Origin: an uncultured Eubacteriales bacterium
GTDB taxonomy: Bacteria; Bacillota; Clostridia; Oscillospirales; Oscillospiraceae
Direction: 5' to 3'
Assembly (NCBI GenBank): GCA_900548795.1
Contig: URLT01000030.1
Coordinates: 1-19,458, forward strand
DNA: 19,458 bases
Part shown: positions 11,683 to 18,363 of the stretch, in pieces
Layout: every line of letters starts with the position of its first letter
How positions within the stretch are numbered: the first letter of the stretch is position 1
The notes under the pieces: generated by a model
What the model was told of the DNA's origin: nothing
Database searches by the model: none
The model's input: the letters and a program-made list of their open reading frames with translations, nothing else
Position numbers and translations under genes: made by a program

Positions 11683-13401
11683 ATGAAAAAAATACTGATC
11701 CTTTTGCTCGTGCTGGCCGTGATCGTCGGCCTGCTCTTCGGGCTGTATTATCTTCTCTGGACGCCGGAAAATCTCAGCAGCCTCGGCGACCGCTACATGA
11801 AGTCCGGCCGCTATGAGCGCGCGGCATTCTTCTATGCGCGCGCCGCGAAGCTCGAGCCGGACAATCTGAACTACACGATCTCGCTGGCAGACGCGTGGCT
11901 CAAGGCCGAAAACTACACGCAGGCCGAGCGCACACTCGTCAAGGCGCTCGAGGAAAAGCCGGACGCCACACTCTGCTGCAAGCTCTCTGCGGTCTACGTC
12001 GCGCAGGGCAAGCTGCTCGATGCGCAGCGGATGCTCGACGACGTCACCGACCCGGACACGCGCGCCGCGCTGGAGGCGCTGCGCCCGCAAGCGCCGGTGC
12101 TCTCCCCGGCGGGCGGCAAATTCTCCGAATACATCGACCTGACCATGACGGGCGAGGGCACGATCTATTATTCCGTCAACGAGGAATACCCCGGCACGGA
12201 GGGACTTGTCTACTCCGAGCCGCTGACGCTCTCCGGCGGCAGCACGCACATGAAGGCCATCCTTGTCGATGAGCACGGGCTGGTCAGCCCGCTGACGGAG
12301 GCCGACTATATGATCGTCGGCGTCGTTGAGCCGGTGCGGTTTGAGAGCGAGGAGCTGGAAAATTACGTCCGCGACCTGCTCTATATCGCGCGCACCGAGC
12401 AGGTCATGACGGACGACCTCTGGCAGATCACGGAGCTGACGCTCCCCGATGAGGTCGAGATCTATTCCGACCTGCGCTGGTTCACCGAGCTCAAGAGCCT
12501 GACCATTCACGACCGCAGCGATTTGAGCGACGACTTCCTGCCGACGCTGACCAAGCTCGAGTCGCTCGATCTGTCCGGCTGCCTTGTCTCCGCCGAGCTG
12601 ATGGAGCAGATCGGCGCGCTGACCGGCCTGCAATCGCTGAAGCTCGCCGAGTGCGGCCTTTCCAATATCTCCGCGCTGAGCAGCCTCGCGGAGCTGACCG
12701 AGCTGGATCTCTCCGACAACAGCATCTCCGACCTCAGCGCTCTGAACGGCTGCCAAAAGCTCAGCGTTCTGCGCGCCGCGTCGAACGCGCTGGTCGACCT
12801 GAACGCCCTTGCGGGCATGACGACGCTGACCGAGCTGGATATTTCGGGCAACCGCGTCCTCTCGCTCGACCCGATCGCCGGCTGCGCGGGAATGCTGATC
12901 CTGCGCGTGAACAGCAACGGCCTGAGCAGCATTGCCGTGCTGCAAAACATGCCGGAGCTGCAGATCTTCCAAGCCTCGAGCAACAACATCTCCGACGTCA
13001 GCCCGCTCTACGGCTGCACGAAGCTCGAGCGGCTCAACCTCAAAAGCAATCAGGTCACCACGGCCGATTATCTTGGCGTCATGCCGCTTTTGACGCACGC
13101 CGACATCAGCCACAACGCCATCACGACGCTGCCGCAGATGCCCGAAAATGCCGCCCTGCAGCAGCTCTACGCGTCGTATAACCAGATCGCCGACGTCTCG
13201 GTTCTGGCCGGGCTGCCCTCGCTGAACTATGTCGACGTCGACTATAACGCCGAGCTGACGGACGTCAACTGCCTCGCCTCGTGCTATCTGCTCGTGCAGG
13301 TGAATGCCTTCGGCACCAAGGTCACGGACGTCAGCGCCCTGACCGCCATGAACGTCATCGTTAATTACGACCCGACCTCCGTCAGCGTCGACGAGGGGTG
13401 A
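11683..13401 (+). CDS. Membrane-anchored TPR and leucine-rich-repeat protein
   Basis: A 572-residue surface-type protein. One N-terminal membrane helix (residues 4-26) lacks an obvious signal-peptidase or lipobox site, so it is probably a signal anchor with the rest outside. TPR-like helices follow (about 30-125: LGDRYMKSGRYERAAFFYARAAKLEPD and related units). Then comes a beta-rich domain at about 137-205 resembling the chitobiase/beta-hexosaminidase C-terminal fold (APVLSP, TIYYSVNEEYP, HMKAILVDEHGLVSP). Finally, internalin-type 22-residue leucine-rich repeats run from about 250 to 560 (LTELDLSDNSISDLSALNGC, LTELDISGNRVLSLDPIAGC and others). No LPXTG or catalytic motif is seen. Such proteins usually mediate protein or surface contacts; the ligand is unknown. 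RBS AGGAG is 7 nt before ATG 11683, and the gene is monocistronic. Confidence 0.92.
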   Translation: MKKILILLLVLAVIVGLLFGLYYLLWTPENLSSLGDRYMKSGRYERAAFFYARAAKLEPDNLNYTISLADAWLKAENYTQAERTLVKALEEKPDATLCCKLSAVYVAQGKLLDAQRMLDDVTDPDTRAALEALRPQAPVLSPAGGKFSEYIDLTMTGEGTIYYSVNEEYPGTEGLVYSEPLTLSGGSTHMKAILVDEHGLVSPLTEADYMIVGVVEPVRFESEELENYVRDLLYIARTEQVMTDDLWQITELTLPDEVEIYSDLRWFTELKSLTIHDRSDLSDDFLPTLTKLESLDLSGCLVSAELMEQIGALTGLQSLKLAECGLSNISALSSLAELTELDLSDNSISDLSALNGCQKLSVLRAASNALVDLNALAGMTTLTELDISGNRVLSLDPIAGCAGMLILRVNSNGLSSIAVLQNMPELQIFQASSNNISDVSPLYGCTKLERLNLKSNQVTTADYLGVMPLLTHADISHNAITTLPQMPENAALQQLYASYNQIADVSVLAGLPSLNYVDVDYNAELTDVNCLASCYLLVQVNAFGTKVTDVSALTAMNVIVNYDPTSVSVDEG

Positions 13402-13405
13402 GCCG

Positions 13406-13475
13406 TCAAAACGCCAACAACGGCGCAGCCTCAAGCTATGAGACTGCGCCGTTGAGCGTTTTGAAAAACCTTTTT
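13406..13475 (+). terminator. Long nested hairpin terminator after the LRR gene
   Basis: TCAAAACGC (13406-13414) pairs with 13456-13464, CAACGGCGCAG (13418-13428) with 13444-13454, and CTCA with TGAG around an AGCTA loop. AAAAACCTTTTT follows. It starts 4 bp after the stop codon. Confidence 0.85.
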
Positions 13476-13494
13476 CGGCACGCTTCAATTTTCG

Positions 13495-13513
13495 TGTCAT
13501 TGCGAGAATGACA
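13495..13513. repeat. TGTCATT palindrome
   Basis: TGTCATT (13495-13501), GCGAG, AATGACA (13507-13513) is a perfect 7-bp dyad. The word GTCATTGCGAG is a common core of dispersed palindromic repeats in other bacteria, so this may be a trimmed copy; that cannot be verified from one copy. Confidence 0.35.
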
Positions 13514-13622
13514 GGATCGGTGGTTTGATTGAAAATAGGGGACGCAAAACCGAGTCTTCGGAATCCGAAAATGGTACGTAAATTGCAAGTGCAGGTTGGA
13601 TACCTTGCGGGAGAAGGAGGTT

Positions 13623-13790
13623 CTAAGGAACCTCTGAATAAATCGTCTGCGGCGCTCAGCGGGTCTTTTGCCCCAACTTATCGGTTTGAAAATCTTGAAA
13701 TACGAAAAGGATTCCTGCGATTTCCAAACCTCAATTTGGAAACAAAATCCCTCGCTGACCACTCTTGCGATTTAATCAGAGGTTCCCTAA
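13623..13790. mobile_element. 160-bp IS5-type MITE with 4-bp target duplication CTAA
   Basis: Terminal inverted repeats GGAACCTCTGAATAAATCG (13627-13645) and the complement of 13768-13786 match at 18 of 19 bases. They are flanked directly by CTAA (13623-13626 and 13787-13790). CTAA fits the YTAR target of IS5-group elements, whose ends also begin GGAA, so an IS5-related transposase probably moved it in trans. The inside has no transposase frame but has a sub-terminal TCAGCG in both arms and a TTTCCAAA / TTTGGAAA hairpin. The intact duplication suggests a fairly recent insertion. Confidence 0.82.
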
Positions 13791-13834
13791 TTTGTTGACT
13801 GATTTTGACGGTTCCGGACTTTTTTGACAGTCAG

Positions 13835-13869
13835 AGCGGCAGGTTTTTTGCAAAACCTGCCGCTTTCTC
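13835..13869. terminator. Hairpin between the MITE and the tetR-type gene
   Basis: AGCGGCAGGTTTT (13835-13847), loop TTGC, perfect complement at 13852-13864, then TTTCT. The T-tract is weak on the plus strand and absent directly after the stem on the minus strand, but position beyond the convergent regulator gene suggests a terminator or transcription-blocking structure. Confidence 0.6.
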
Positions 13870-13939
13870 AACCGATTTGCCTGTCTTCAGCGCGGGGCAA
13901 TGCCGGATTCGCCGGCTGATCTGCGTCCGCGCGGCTCGG

Positions 13940-14524
13940 TCAGTCCTGCCGGTCGGCGCGTTCGTGCTTTCTCTTTGCCAGAGCCAGCAGACCGTCCTTG
14001 GCTGCCTCGATCTGCGGGTCAAACAAGGCGCGCTCGGCAAAGATCATATAGTTGTTGATCGCAAGGATCGACAGATGCACAAACGGCTCGACCTCGGACT
14101 CGTCGCAATCGAGAAGCCGCGCGATCCTGCGTGTGTAGTAGGGATAACGCGCCGCAAGGCGGACAAGGGACGGCTTCACCTTTTCTCCGTATTCCTGCGA
14201 GACGCAAACGCTGACCAGAAAGCGCATGGTCGGCGACATTTGATCCGCCATGGAGCCGAGATGCTCCATCATGTGCCGGATGTCGTTGAGATCCTCAAAC
14301 ACGACGTCAAGCGCACCCTGCTCGATGCGGTTGATCGCCTCCTCAGCGCAGGCAAGCACAATCTCTTCTTTGCTGGTGAAATAATAATAAATTCCGCCGT
14401 TCTGGAGCTGTGCCGCCGTGCAAAGATCCTTTGTCGTTGCGGCGGTCAGACCCTTTTCAATCAGGCAATCCAGGCAGACTCCGATCAGCTCCCGCCTCTT
14501 TTCGATTTTTTTCTCTTCGCTCAA
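13940..14524 (-). CDS. TetR-family transcriptional repressor
   Basis: A 194-residue regulator. The N-terminal DNA-binding domain contains the typical motif LTAATTKDLCTAAQLQNGGIYYYFTSKEEI (residues 26-55), and the remaining helical domain would bind an unknown small ligand. Start: the frame is open back to a GTG at 14599, but that codon lies in the -35 region of the gene's own promoter. TTG 14524 is chosen because GGAGG lies 7 nt before it and gives the expected short N-terminus (MSEEKKIEKRRELI). It is single, with no efflux pump or enzyme gene beside it in the window, so its targets are elsewhere or it controls itself. A perfect palindrome over its -35 supports autoregulation. Confidence 0.92.
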   Translation of the reverse strand: MSEEKKIEKRRELIGVCLDCLIEKGLTAATTKDLCTAAQLQNGGIYYYFTSKEEIVLACAEEAINRIEQGALDVVFEDLNDIRHMMEHLGSMADQMSPTMRFLVSVCVSQEYGEKVKPSLVRLAARYPYYTRRIARLLDCDESEVEPFVHLSILAINNYMIFAERALFDPQIEAAKDGLLALAKRKHERADRQD

Positions 14525-14564
14525 GATGTGTCCTCCGTTCTTTTCGGGCATAGGCGGTATCATT

Positions 14565-14593
14565 AATATACCACACCTTATGAAATAAATCAA
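14565..14593 (-). promoter_or_regulatory. Promoter of the TetR-type gene
   Basis: On the minus strand, TTGATT (14593-14588), 17 bp, TATATT (14570-14565), with an extended -10 TG. It fixes the transcript start downstream of the earlier in-frame GTG. Confidence 0.8.
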
Positions 14594-14605
14594 GCGCACG
14601 CTTGA
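14590..14605. promoter_or_regulatory. Putative TetR operator
   Basis: TCAAGCG (14590-14596), CA, CGCTTGA (14599-14605): a perfect 16-bp palindrome overlapping the -35 hexamer, the classic place for TetR-family self-repression. A weaker dyad CAGCGT / ACGCTG (14613-14634) lies beside it. Confidence 0.65.
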
Positions 14606-14701
14606 AATTTTGCAGCGTGTTTATCGGAACGCTGTCGCTGCCCGGTCAACACGGCTGCCGCTCCGGCCGAGCCGGTCGGGGCGCGTGCCGAAATCAGCGA
14701 A

Positions 14702-14737
14702 CGACCGGGTTGCGCGCTTTTGCGCGTAACCCGGTCG
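14702..14737. repeat. 16-bp GC-rich hairpin downstream of jag
   Basis: CGACCGGGTT (14702-14711) pairs with AACCCGGTCG (14728-14737), the stem continues through GCGCGC/GCGCGT with one G-T pair, and the loop is TTTT. There is no T-run on either side. It may stabilise the jag mRNA 3' end or be a repeat. The rest of 14606-14826 is GC-rich with no gene. Confidence 0.5.
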
Positions 14738-14826
14738 CTCGGCATGCTTCGGCTCATATTTTCGTCCCGGGCAGAGGGCGCGGTGCCCTTTCCGGGGGCG
14801 ACGTTCCGTCGCTTTGCGCCGCCTGC

Positions 14827-15795
14827 TCAGGCCTCCTTGCTGAAGGCCACGACGATGCGGCGATGCGGCTCGGTGCCGGTGGAGAAGGTGGTCACGCCGG
14901 GATAGCTTTGCAGCGCGGCGTGAATGACGTGGCGCTCATAGGCGTTCATCGGCTCAAGCGTGAAGTTGCGGCGGTATTTGACGGCCTTGGCGGCCATCTT
15001 GTTGGCAAGCTGCCGCAGGGAGTCCTCGCGCTTCTGGCGATAGCCGCCGGCGTCGACGCTGATGCGCAGACGCTTCTCGCGGTCGCGGTTGACGGCATAG
15101 CCGGTGAGGTACTGAATGGCGTCGAGCGTGTCGCCGCGGCGGCCGATCAGCAGGCCGGTGTCGCCGCCGACGAGATCGGCGCGATAGCTCTCCTCGTCGA
15201 GCGGATAGGCGTGCGGCACGGCCTCGGAGCCCATGTGCTCCAGCAGTCCCTTGAGGAACTGCTCGATCGCCTCCTCGACGCTGCCGGGAGCCGCCGGGGC
15301 GTAGGTCTTCGGCTCGACCGGCTTGGCCGGCTTCGGCTCACGCGGCGCGGCGTTCTCCTTGGAGGGCTCCTTCGGCGCCTTGGGCGCGCTCGGGCGCGGC
15401 TGCTTTGCGGGGCGCTCGCCGGTTTTCTTTGCGGGGCGGTCGGCGCGCTTGGCCGGGTCGCTCTTCTTGCCCTCGGCGGGCTTCTTCGGCTGCTCGACCG
15501 GCTTCTTGCCCGGCCGGGAGATGACGCTCGGCGTCAGGTCGGGGCGCTCCTTCGGCTTGGCCGAGCGGGAGGCCGAGGACAGCGCGGTGCGCGGGGCGGC
15601 CGGGGCGGCCGGCTCATCCGGCACCTCATAGGTCACCTTGACCTCCGCCGGGGAGGCGCCGATGCCCAAAAAGCCGGAGCGCGCGTTCTTGAGGACCTCG
15701 ACGGAAACGCTGTCGCGGTCGAGCTTCAGCTTTTGCAGCGCCGCTTCAATGGCAAGCTCGATGGTCTTGCCGGTGCTGACAATGAATTTTTCCAT
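14827..15795 (-). CDS. jag: Jag / KhpB RNA-binding protein
   Basis: A cytoplasmic RNA-binding protein of the SpoIIIJ-associated (Jag, KhpB) family, linked to cell elongation and division through KhpA in streptococci. In order: Jag_N domain at residues 1-57 (MEKFIVSTGKTIELAIEAAL, FLGIG); a long Pro/Lys/Ala linker at about 60-170; a KH domain at about 172-248 with the RNA-gripping loop GRRG (218-221); and an R3H domain ending the protein, with the R288-x3-H292 pair in NAYERHVIH. The disordered linker is longer than in Bacillus. Start: ATG 15795, with AAGGAG 5-6 nt upstream; an ATG 18 bp earlier has no better site. It is the last gene of the rpmH cluster, 35 bp after yidC, and mnmE, which often follows, is absent here. 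Confidence 0.95.
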   Translation of the reverse strand: MEKFIVSTGKTIELAIEAALQKLKLDRDSVSVEVLKNARSGFLGIGASPAEVKVTYEVPDEPAAPAAPRTALSSASRSAKPKERPDLTPSVISRPGKKPVEQPKKPAEGKKSDPAKRADRPAKKTGERPAKQPRPSAPKAPKEPSKENAAPREPKPAKPVEPKTYAPAAPGSVEEAIEQFLKGLLEHMGSEAVPHAYPLDEESYRADLVGGDTGLLIGRRGDTLDAIQYLTGYAVNRDREKRLRISVDAGGYRQKREDSLRQLANKMAAKAVKYRRNFTLEPMNAYERHVIHAALQSYPGVTTFSTGTEPHRRIVVAFSKEA

Positions 15796-15830
15796 AATTA
15801 CTCCTTCAATCAATGCTGGCGGAACGGAGC

Positions 15831-17012
15831 TTATTCCTCCGATTCCCCGTCATAGCGGTCGGCGACATAGGCGCGGCCGCGCGCATAGGGACGGTTTTCC
15901 TCTCCGCCGGGATTGGCGCGCGCCTCGGGCAGCGCTTCGCCCTTCTCGGCGCGCTTTTTGGCTTCGTATTCCTTTGCAGCGGCGTCGCGCTCCTGCCGGT
16001 CGCGGAGCTGCTGCTTCTTTTTGCTGGTGTTTTCGGTGATGCCATCGGGGTTCGCGGCGCGCTTCGCGGCGCGGATGCGCTCCTTTTCGGCGTTTTCCTC
16101 GGCAAGCGCGGCGGCCTTCTGGCGCTTGAGCTCGTCCTCGGCATCATAGACCTTGCGATAGTGTTTGGTCAGGAAATAATCCTGCACGATGCCGAGAACA
16201 GACTGCGCGATCCAGTAGATGGACAGACCCAGCGGCATGATATAGCCGAACACCACGGAGATGAGCGGCATCATGAAGGTCATGGCCTTGCCGGTCTGCG
16301 CAGTGGCGGAGGCTGCGTCTTTGTTGCCTGCGTCGTCGGTGATGACGGTGTCGTTCGTTTTCTGGCTGATGAACATGGCCAGGTAGTTCAGTCCGCCGGA
16401 AACGATCGGGATCAGCAGACCGCCGAACTCACTCCAGCTCCGCATCGTCCAGAATTTCCAGCTCGGCTGTTCGCCGAGGTTGATGCCGAGGAAGTTGAAG
16501 TTGATGGAGCGGACGTTTTCGACGATGCCCTTGCCGTAGGTCGCCATGTCGGCGGCGGCGGTGTATTGCCAGTAGGCGTCGACCTTTTTCACATCAATTT
16601 CCTTCGCGGCGGCGAAGGCGGTCTTGATGCTGTCGATCTGCGACTCGCTGAGGTGCAGCAGGTATTGCAGCGGCTCGCGGATGACGTTGTAGAGCGGGAA
16701 GAGGATCAGCAGCGGCAGCAGCGACCAGAGGCAGCCGCCCATCATGCTGACGCCCTCCTCTTTGTAAAGCTGGCTGACCTCCTGCTGGTACTTCTGCTTG
16801 TCGTCGCCGCAGGCCAGCTCGATCTGCTTGACCTTCGGCTGCAGACGGGAGGTTTTCATCATGCTCTTTTTCTGCTTCATGCTCAGCGGCAGCAGGATCA
16901 GCTTGATGGCAAGCGAGAACAGGATGAGCGCGATACCGTAGTTATGGAAGAAGTTATAGAAGAACTCCAGCACATAACCGAACGGGATCTGGATAAAGGG
17001 GATATTAAACAT
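15831..17012 (-). CDS. yidC: Membrane protein insertase YidC/Oxa1/SpoIIIJ
   Basis: An integral membrane insertase that folds proteins into the cytoplasmic membrane alone or with SecYEG. The 393 residues contain membrane helices at about 23-43, 92-113, 197-217, 243-263 and 264-283, the five-helix core of the family. Between them lie the cytoplasmic hairpin (44-90, coiled and charged) and an external loop at about 115-196. The groove charge is Lys37 (AIKLILLPL) at the position I align with Arg73 of SpoIIIJ, as in other clostridial members. There is no N-terminal lipobox. The C-terminal 100 residues are a Lys/Arg/Glu-rich tail able to contact ribosomes. RBS GAGGAG is 5-6 nt before ATG 17012. It lies between yidD and jag in one operon. 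Confidence 0.96.
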   Translation of the reverse strand: MFNIPFIQIPFGYVLEFFYNFFHNYGIALILFSLAIKLILLPLSMKQKKSMMKTSRLQPKVKQIELACGDDKQKYQQEVSQLYKEEGVSMMGGCLWSLLPLLILFPLYNVIREPLQYLLHLSESQIDSIKTAFAAAKEIDVKKVDAYWQYTAAADMATYGKGIVENVRSINFNFLGINLGEQPSWKFWTMRSWSEFGGLLIPIVSGGLNYLAMFISQKTNDTVITDDAGNKDAASATAQTGKAMTFMMPLISVVFGYIMPLGLSIYWIAQSVLGIVQDYFLTKHYRKVYDAEDELKRQKAAALAEENAEKERIRAAKRAANPDGITENTSKKKQQLRDRQERDAAAKEYEAKKRAEKGEALPEARANPGGEENRPYARGRAYVADRYDGESEE

Positions 17013-17084
17013 AAAATACTCCTCTTGCGGGCGGTAAACGGCGCGGCGTTTACCGGATCTTTGGCGCGAACGCGCCGGTGGGAC

Positions 17085-17297
17085 TTACGGCACGGGGTCG
17101 TAGTAGTCGCCGCGATAAAAGGGATTGCACCGCAGCAGCCGCTTGAAGGTCAGCCAGCTTCCTCTGCATGCACCGTATTTTTCGATCGCCTGAAGCCCGT
17201 ATTCCGAGCAGGTGGGCGTGAACCGGCATTTGCCGGGAAACGCCGGGGACAGCCAACGCCGATAAAACCGGATCAGCGCCAGCAGGACGCGCTTCAC
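17085..17297 (-). CDS. yidD: Membrane protein insertion efficiency factor YidD
   Basis: A 70-residue membrane-associated helper of YidC-dependent insertion. The family signature FPGKCRFTPTCSEYGLQAIEKYG is complete (residues 20-42), with the three conserved cysteines (C24, C30 and C57 in LLRCNPFYRGDYYDPVP). The N-terminus is an amphipathic basic helix (MKRVLLALIRFYRRWLS). Its ATG overlaps the rnpA stop by 4 bp, so its translation is coupled to rnpA; the gap to yidC is 72 bp. Confidence 0.96.
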   Translation of the reverse strand: MKRVLLALIRFYRRWLSPAFPGKCRFTPTCSEYGLQAIEKYGACRGSWLTFKRLLRCNPFYRGDYYDPVP

Positions 17298-17638
17298 TGC
17301 GCCTGCTCCGTCAGAGACAGACGCCGCGCAAGCTGCAAAAAAGCCTGCTCCAGCGCGGAGAATTCCGCGTCGACCGACGCGCTGCGCGCCACGACGACCA
17401 GATCAAGACCCGGCCTCAGCTCCGCCTCGTGCAGACGGTAGACCTCGCGCAGACGGCGGCGCACACGGTTGCGCACAACGGCGTGCCCCAGCTTGGTGCT
17501 CACGGTGAAGCCGAGCCGGCTCTGCTTCGAGCCGTTCGGGCGGCAATAGAGCACCAGATAGCGGTTGGCGGCGGAATTGCCCCGGTGGTACAGACGCCGG
17601 AAAACATGATTCTCTTTGAGCGAAACGGTGTGCAGCAT
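17294..17638 (-). CDS. rnpA: Ribonuclease P protein component
   Basis: The basic protein subunit (114 residues) of RNase P, which with the rnpB RNA trims 5' leaders from precursor tRNAs. The RNR-type signature is present as VVRNRVRRRLREVYR (about residues 54-68), preceded by the conserved strand RLGFTVSTKLGHA. The N-terminus LKENHVFRRLYHRGNS is the substrate-contacting segment of the family. Start: the frame is open to 17656, but ATG 17638 has AAGGAG 6 nt upstream and gives the usual length. It lies 109 bp after rpmH and overlaps yidD by 4 bp. Confidence 0.96.
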   Translation of the reverse strand: MLHTVSLKENHVFRRLYHRGNSAANRYLVLYCRPNGSKQSRLGFTVSTKLGHAVVRNRVRRRLREVYRLHEAELRPGLDLVVVARSASVDAEFSALEQAFLQLARRLSLTEQAQ

Positions 17639-17747
17639 GGCGTCTCCTTGGCTCACGAAAAAAGGTGCAATGCAAAAAGGCGAACAGAGATTCAGCTCTC
17701 CGTTCGCCCACGGTTGACATTCAGCAGTATGGTGCGGTCACGGTTCC

Positions 17748-17882
17748 TCAGGCGGACAGGACAGCTCTGCCTTTAGCACGGCGGCGGGCAAGAACCTTGC
17801 GGCCGTTGGCGGTAGCCATTCTCTTGCGGAATCCATGAACCTTAGCGCGGTGACGCTTTCTGGGCTGATAGGTACGCAGCAT
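17748..17882 (-). CDS. rpmH: 50S ribosomal protein L34
   Basis: A 44-residue, highly basic large-subunit protein: it begins MLRTYQPRKRHRAKVHGFRKR and ends with a GRKVLARRRAKGRAVLSA tail, an almost textbook L34. RBS AGGAGG is 10 nt upstream of the ATG. It heads the minus-strand cluster rpmH-rnpA-yidD-yidC-jag, with a promoter about 85 bp upstream. In many bacteria this cluster lies next to dnaA and the replication origin, but dnaA is not beside it here. Confidence 0.97.
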   Translation of the reverse strand: MLRTYQPRKRHRAKVHGFRKRMATANGRKVLARRRAKGRAVLSA

Positions 17883-17967
17883 CTCGTGTACACCTCCTGT
17901 AAGAATATGCTCAACAGTCCGAAGACCGCAGCAAGCTAAAATCGTTGCACATAGTCGTGCGAATGCT

Positions 17968-17997
17968 ATTATACCGTAAATGCCTATGGAAAGTCAA
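17968..17997 (-). promoter_or_regulatory. Promoter of the rpmH cluster
   Basis: On the minus strand, TTGACT (17997-17992), 18 bp, perfect TATAAT (17973-17968). The predicted start near 17961 gives a leader of about 79 nt. Confidence 0.88.
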
Positions 17998-18245
17998 CTG
18001 AAAATTTCAAACTTTTTGCATTTTTTCTGTCCCAAAGCGAAAAAGATGAAAAACGGCCCGCCTCAGACCGCCGCTGCGGCCGCCTCGGCGCGCCCATCTC
18101 TTGCGCGTCTGCTGTCCGATCCGCCGCGCAGTGCGCCCCGCGCTTGCGTCCGCTGCAGAAGCAGCGCGTCCGCGCAGGGGGGCGGGCGCGATTTCCGGCA
18201 GTGCGCGGGGAGGTGGGCGCGTATAATTTGTAAACATTTTCTAAA

Positions 18246-18280
18246 ACCTATTGACAAAGTAGGTAAGTATGATTTATAGT
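18246..18280 (+). promoter_or_regulatory. Promoter and inverted repeat before the cysteine desulfurase gene
   Basis: Perfect TTGACA (18251-18256), 18 bp, TATAGT (18275-18280). ACCTA (18246-18250) and TAGGT (18260-18264) form a dyad that embraces the -35, as an operator would. Rrf2-type (IscR-like) control is a plausible guess, as this is common for Fe-S genes, but no regulator gene is in view. Confidence 0.72.
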
Positions 18281-18363
18281 AAGGGAGAAGCAAAAAGAAG
18301 CCGCAGGGCTGCGCGAACAGCGTGAGCCCCAATGAACCATCAAAAGAGGAAAGGATGACCGCC

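Larger units (their letters stand above)
13465..13939. other. 475-bp non-coding region with a mobile-element footprint
   Basis: No credible gene was found between the LRR gene and the tetR-type gene. It contains a small palindrome TGTCATT-gcgag-AATGACA (13495-13513), about 110 bp of unexplained DNA, a 160-bp MITE (13627-13786), and a hairpin terminator (13835-13864). The only open frame crosses the MITE end and lacks a good start. Confidence 0.7.
17883..18363. other. 481-bp divergent intergenic region, GC-rich core
   Basis: It holds the rpmH promoter and leader at one end and the desulfurase promoter at the other. Between about 18050 and 18220 lies GC-rich DNA without a credible gene: the open frames are Arg/Ala-rich shadows with no ribosome binding site. 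A TATAAT at 18222-18227 lacks a good -35. No DnaA box cluster was seen, so it does not look like an origin. Confidence 0.65.

Noticed and set aside
11521..13500. 659-codon minus-strand frame opposite the LRR gene
   Set aside because: Composition is that of an antisense shadow (repeated Arg/Gln/Asp/Val), it crosses two terminators, and the plus-strand gene has a perfect promoter and domains.
13529..13798. 89-aa plus-strand frame across the MITE
   Set aside because: It runs through the whole element, ends just beyond it, and has no ribosome binding site or recognisable protein content.
14602..15855. Plus-strand frame opposite jag
   Set aside because: Gly/Leu/Arg-rich shadow of the jag linker, with no ribosome binding site.
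15813..17441. 542-codon plus-strand frame opposite yidC, yidD and rnpA
   Set aside because: Runs across three well-recognised genes and two gene boundaries; an artefact of GC-biased codons.
17883..18363. Replication origin beside rpmH
   Set aside because: No DnaA box cluster, AT-rich unwinding region or dnaA gene was seen.
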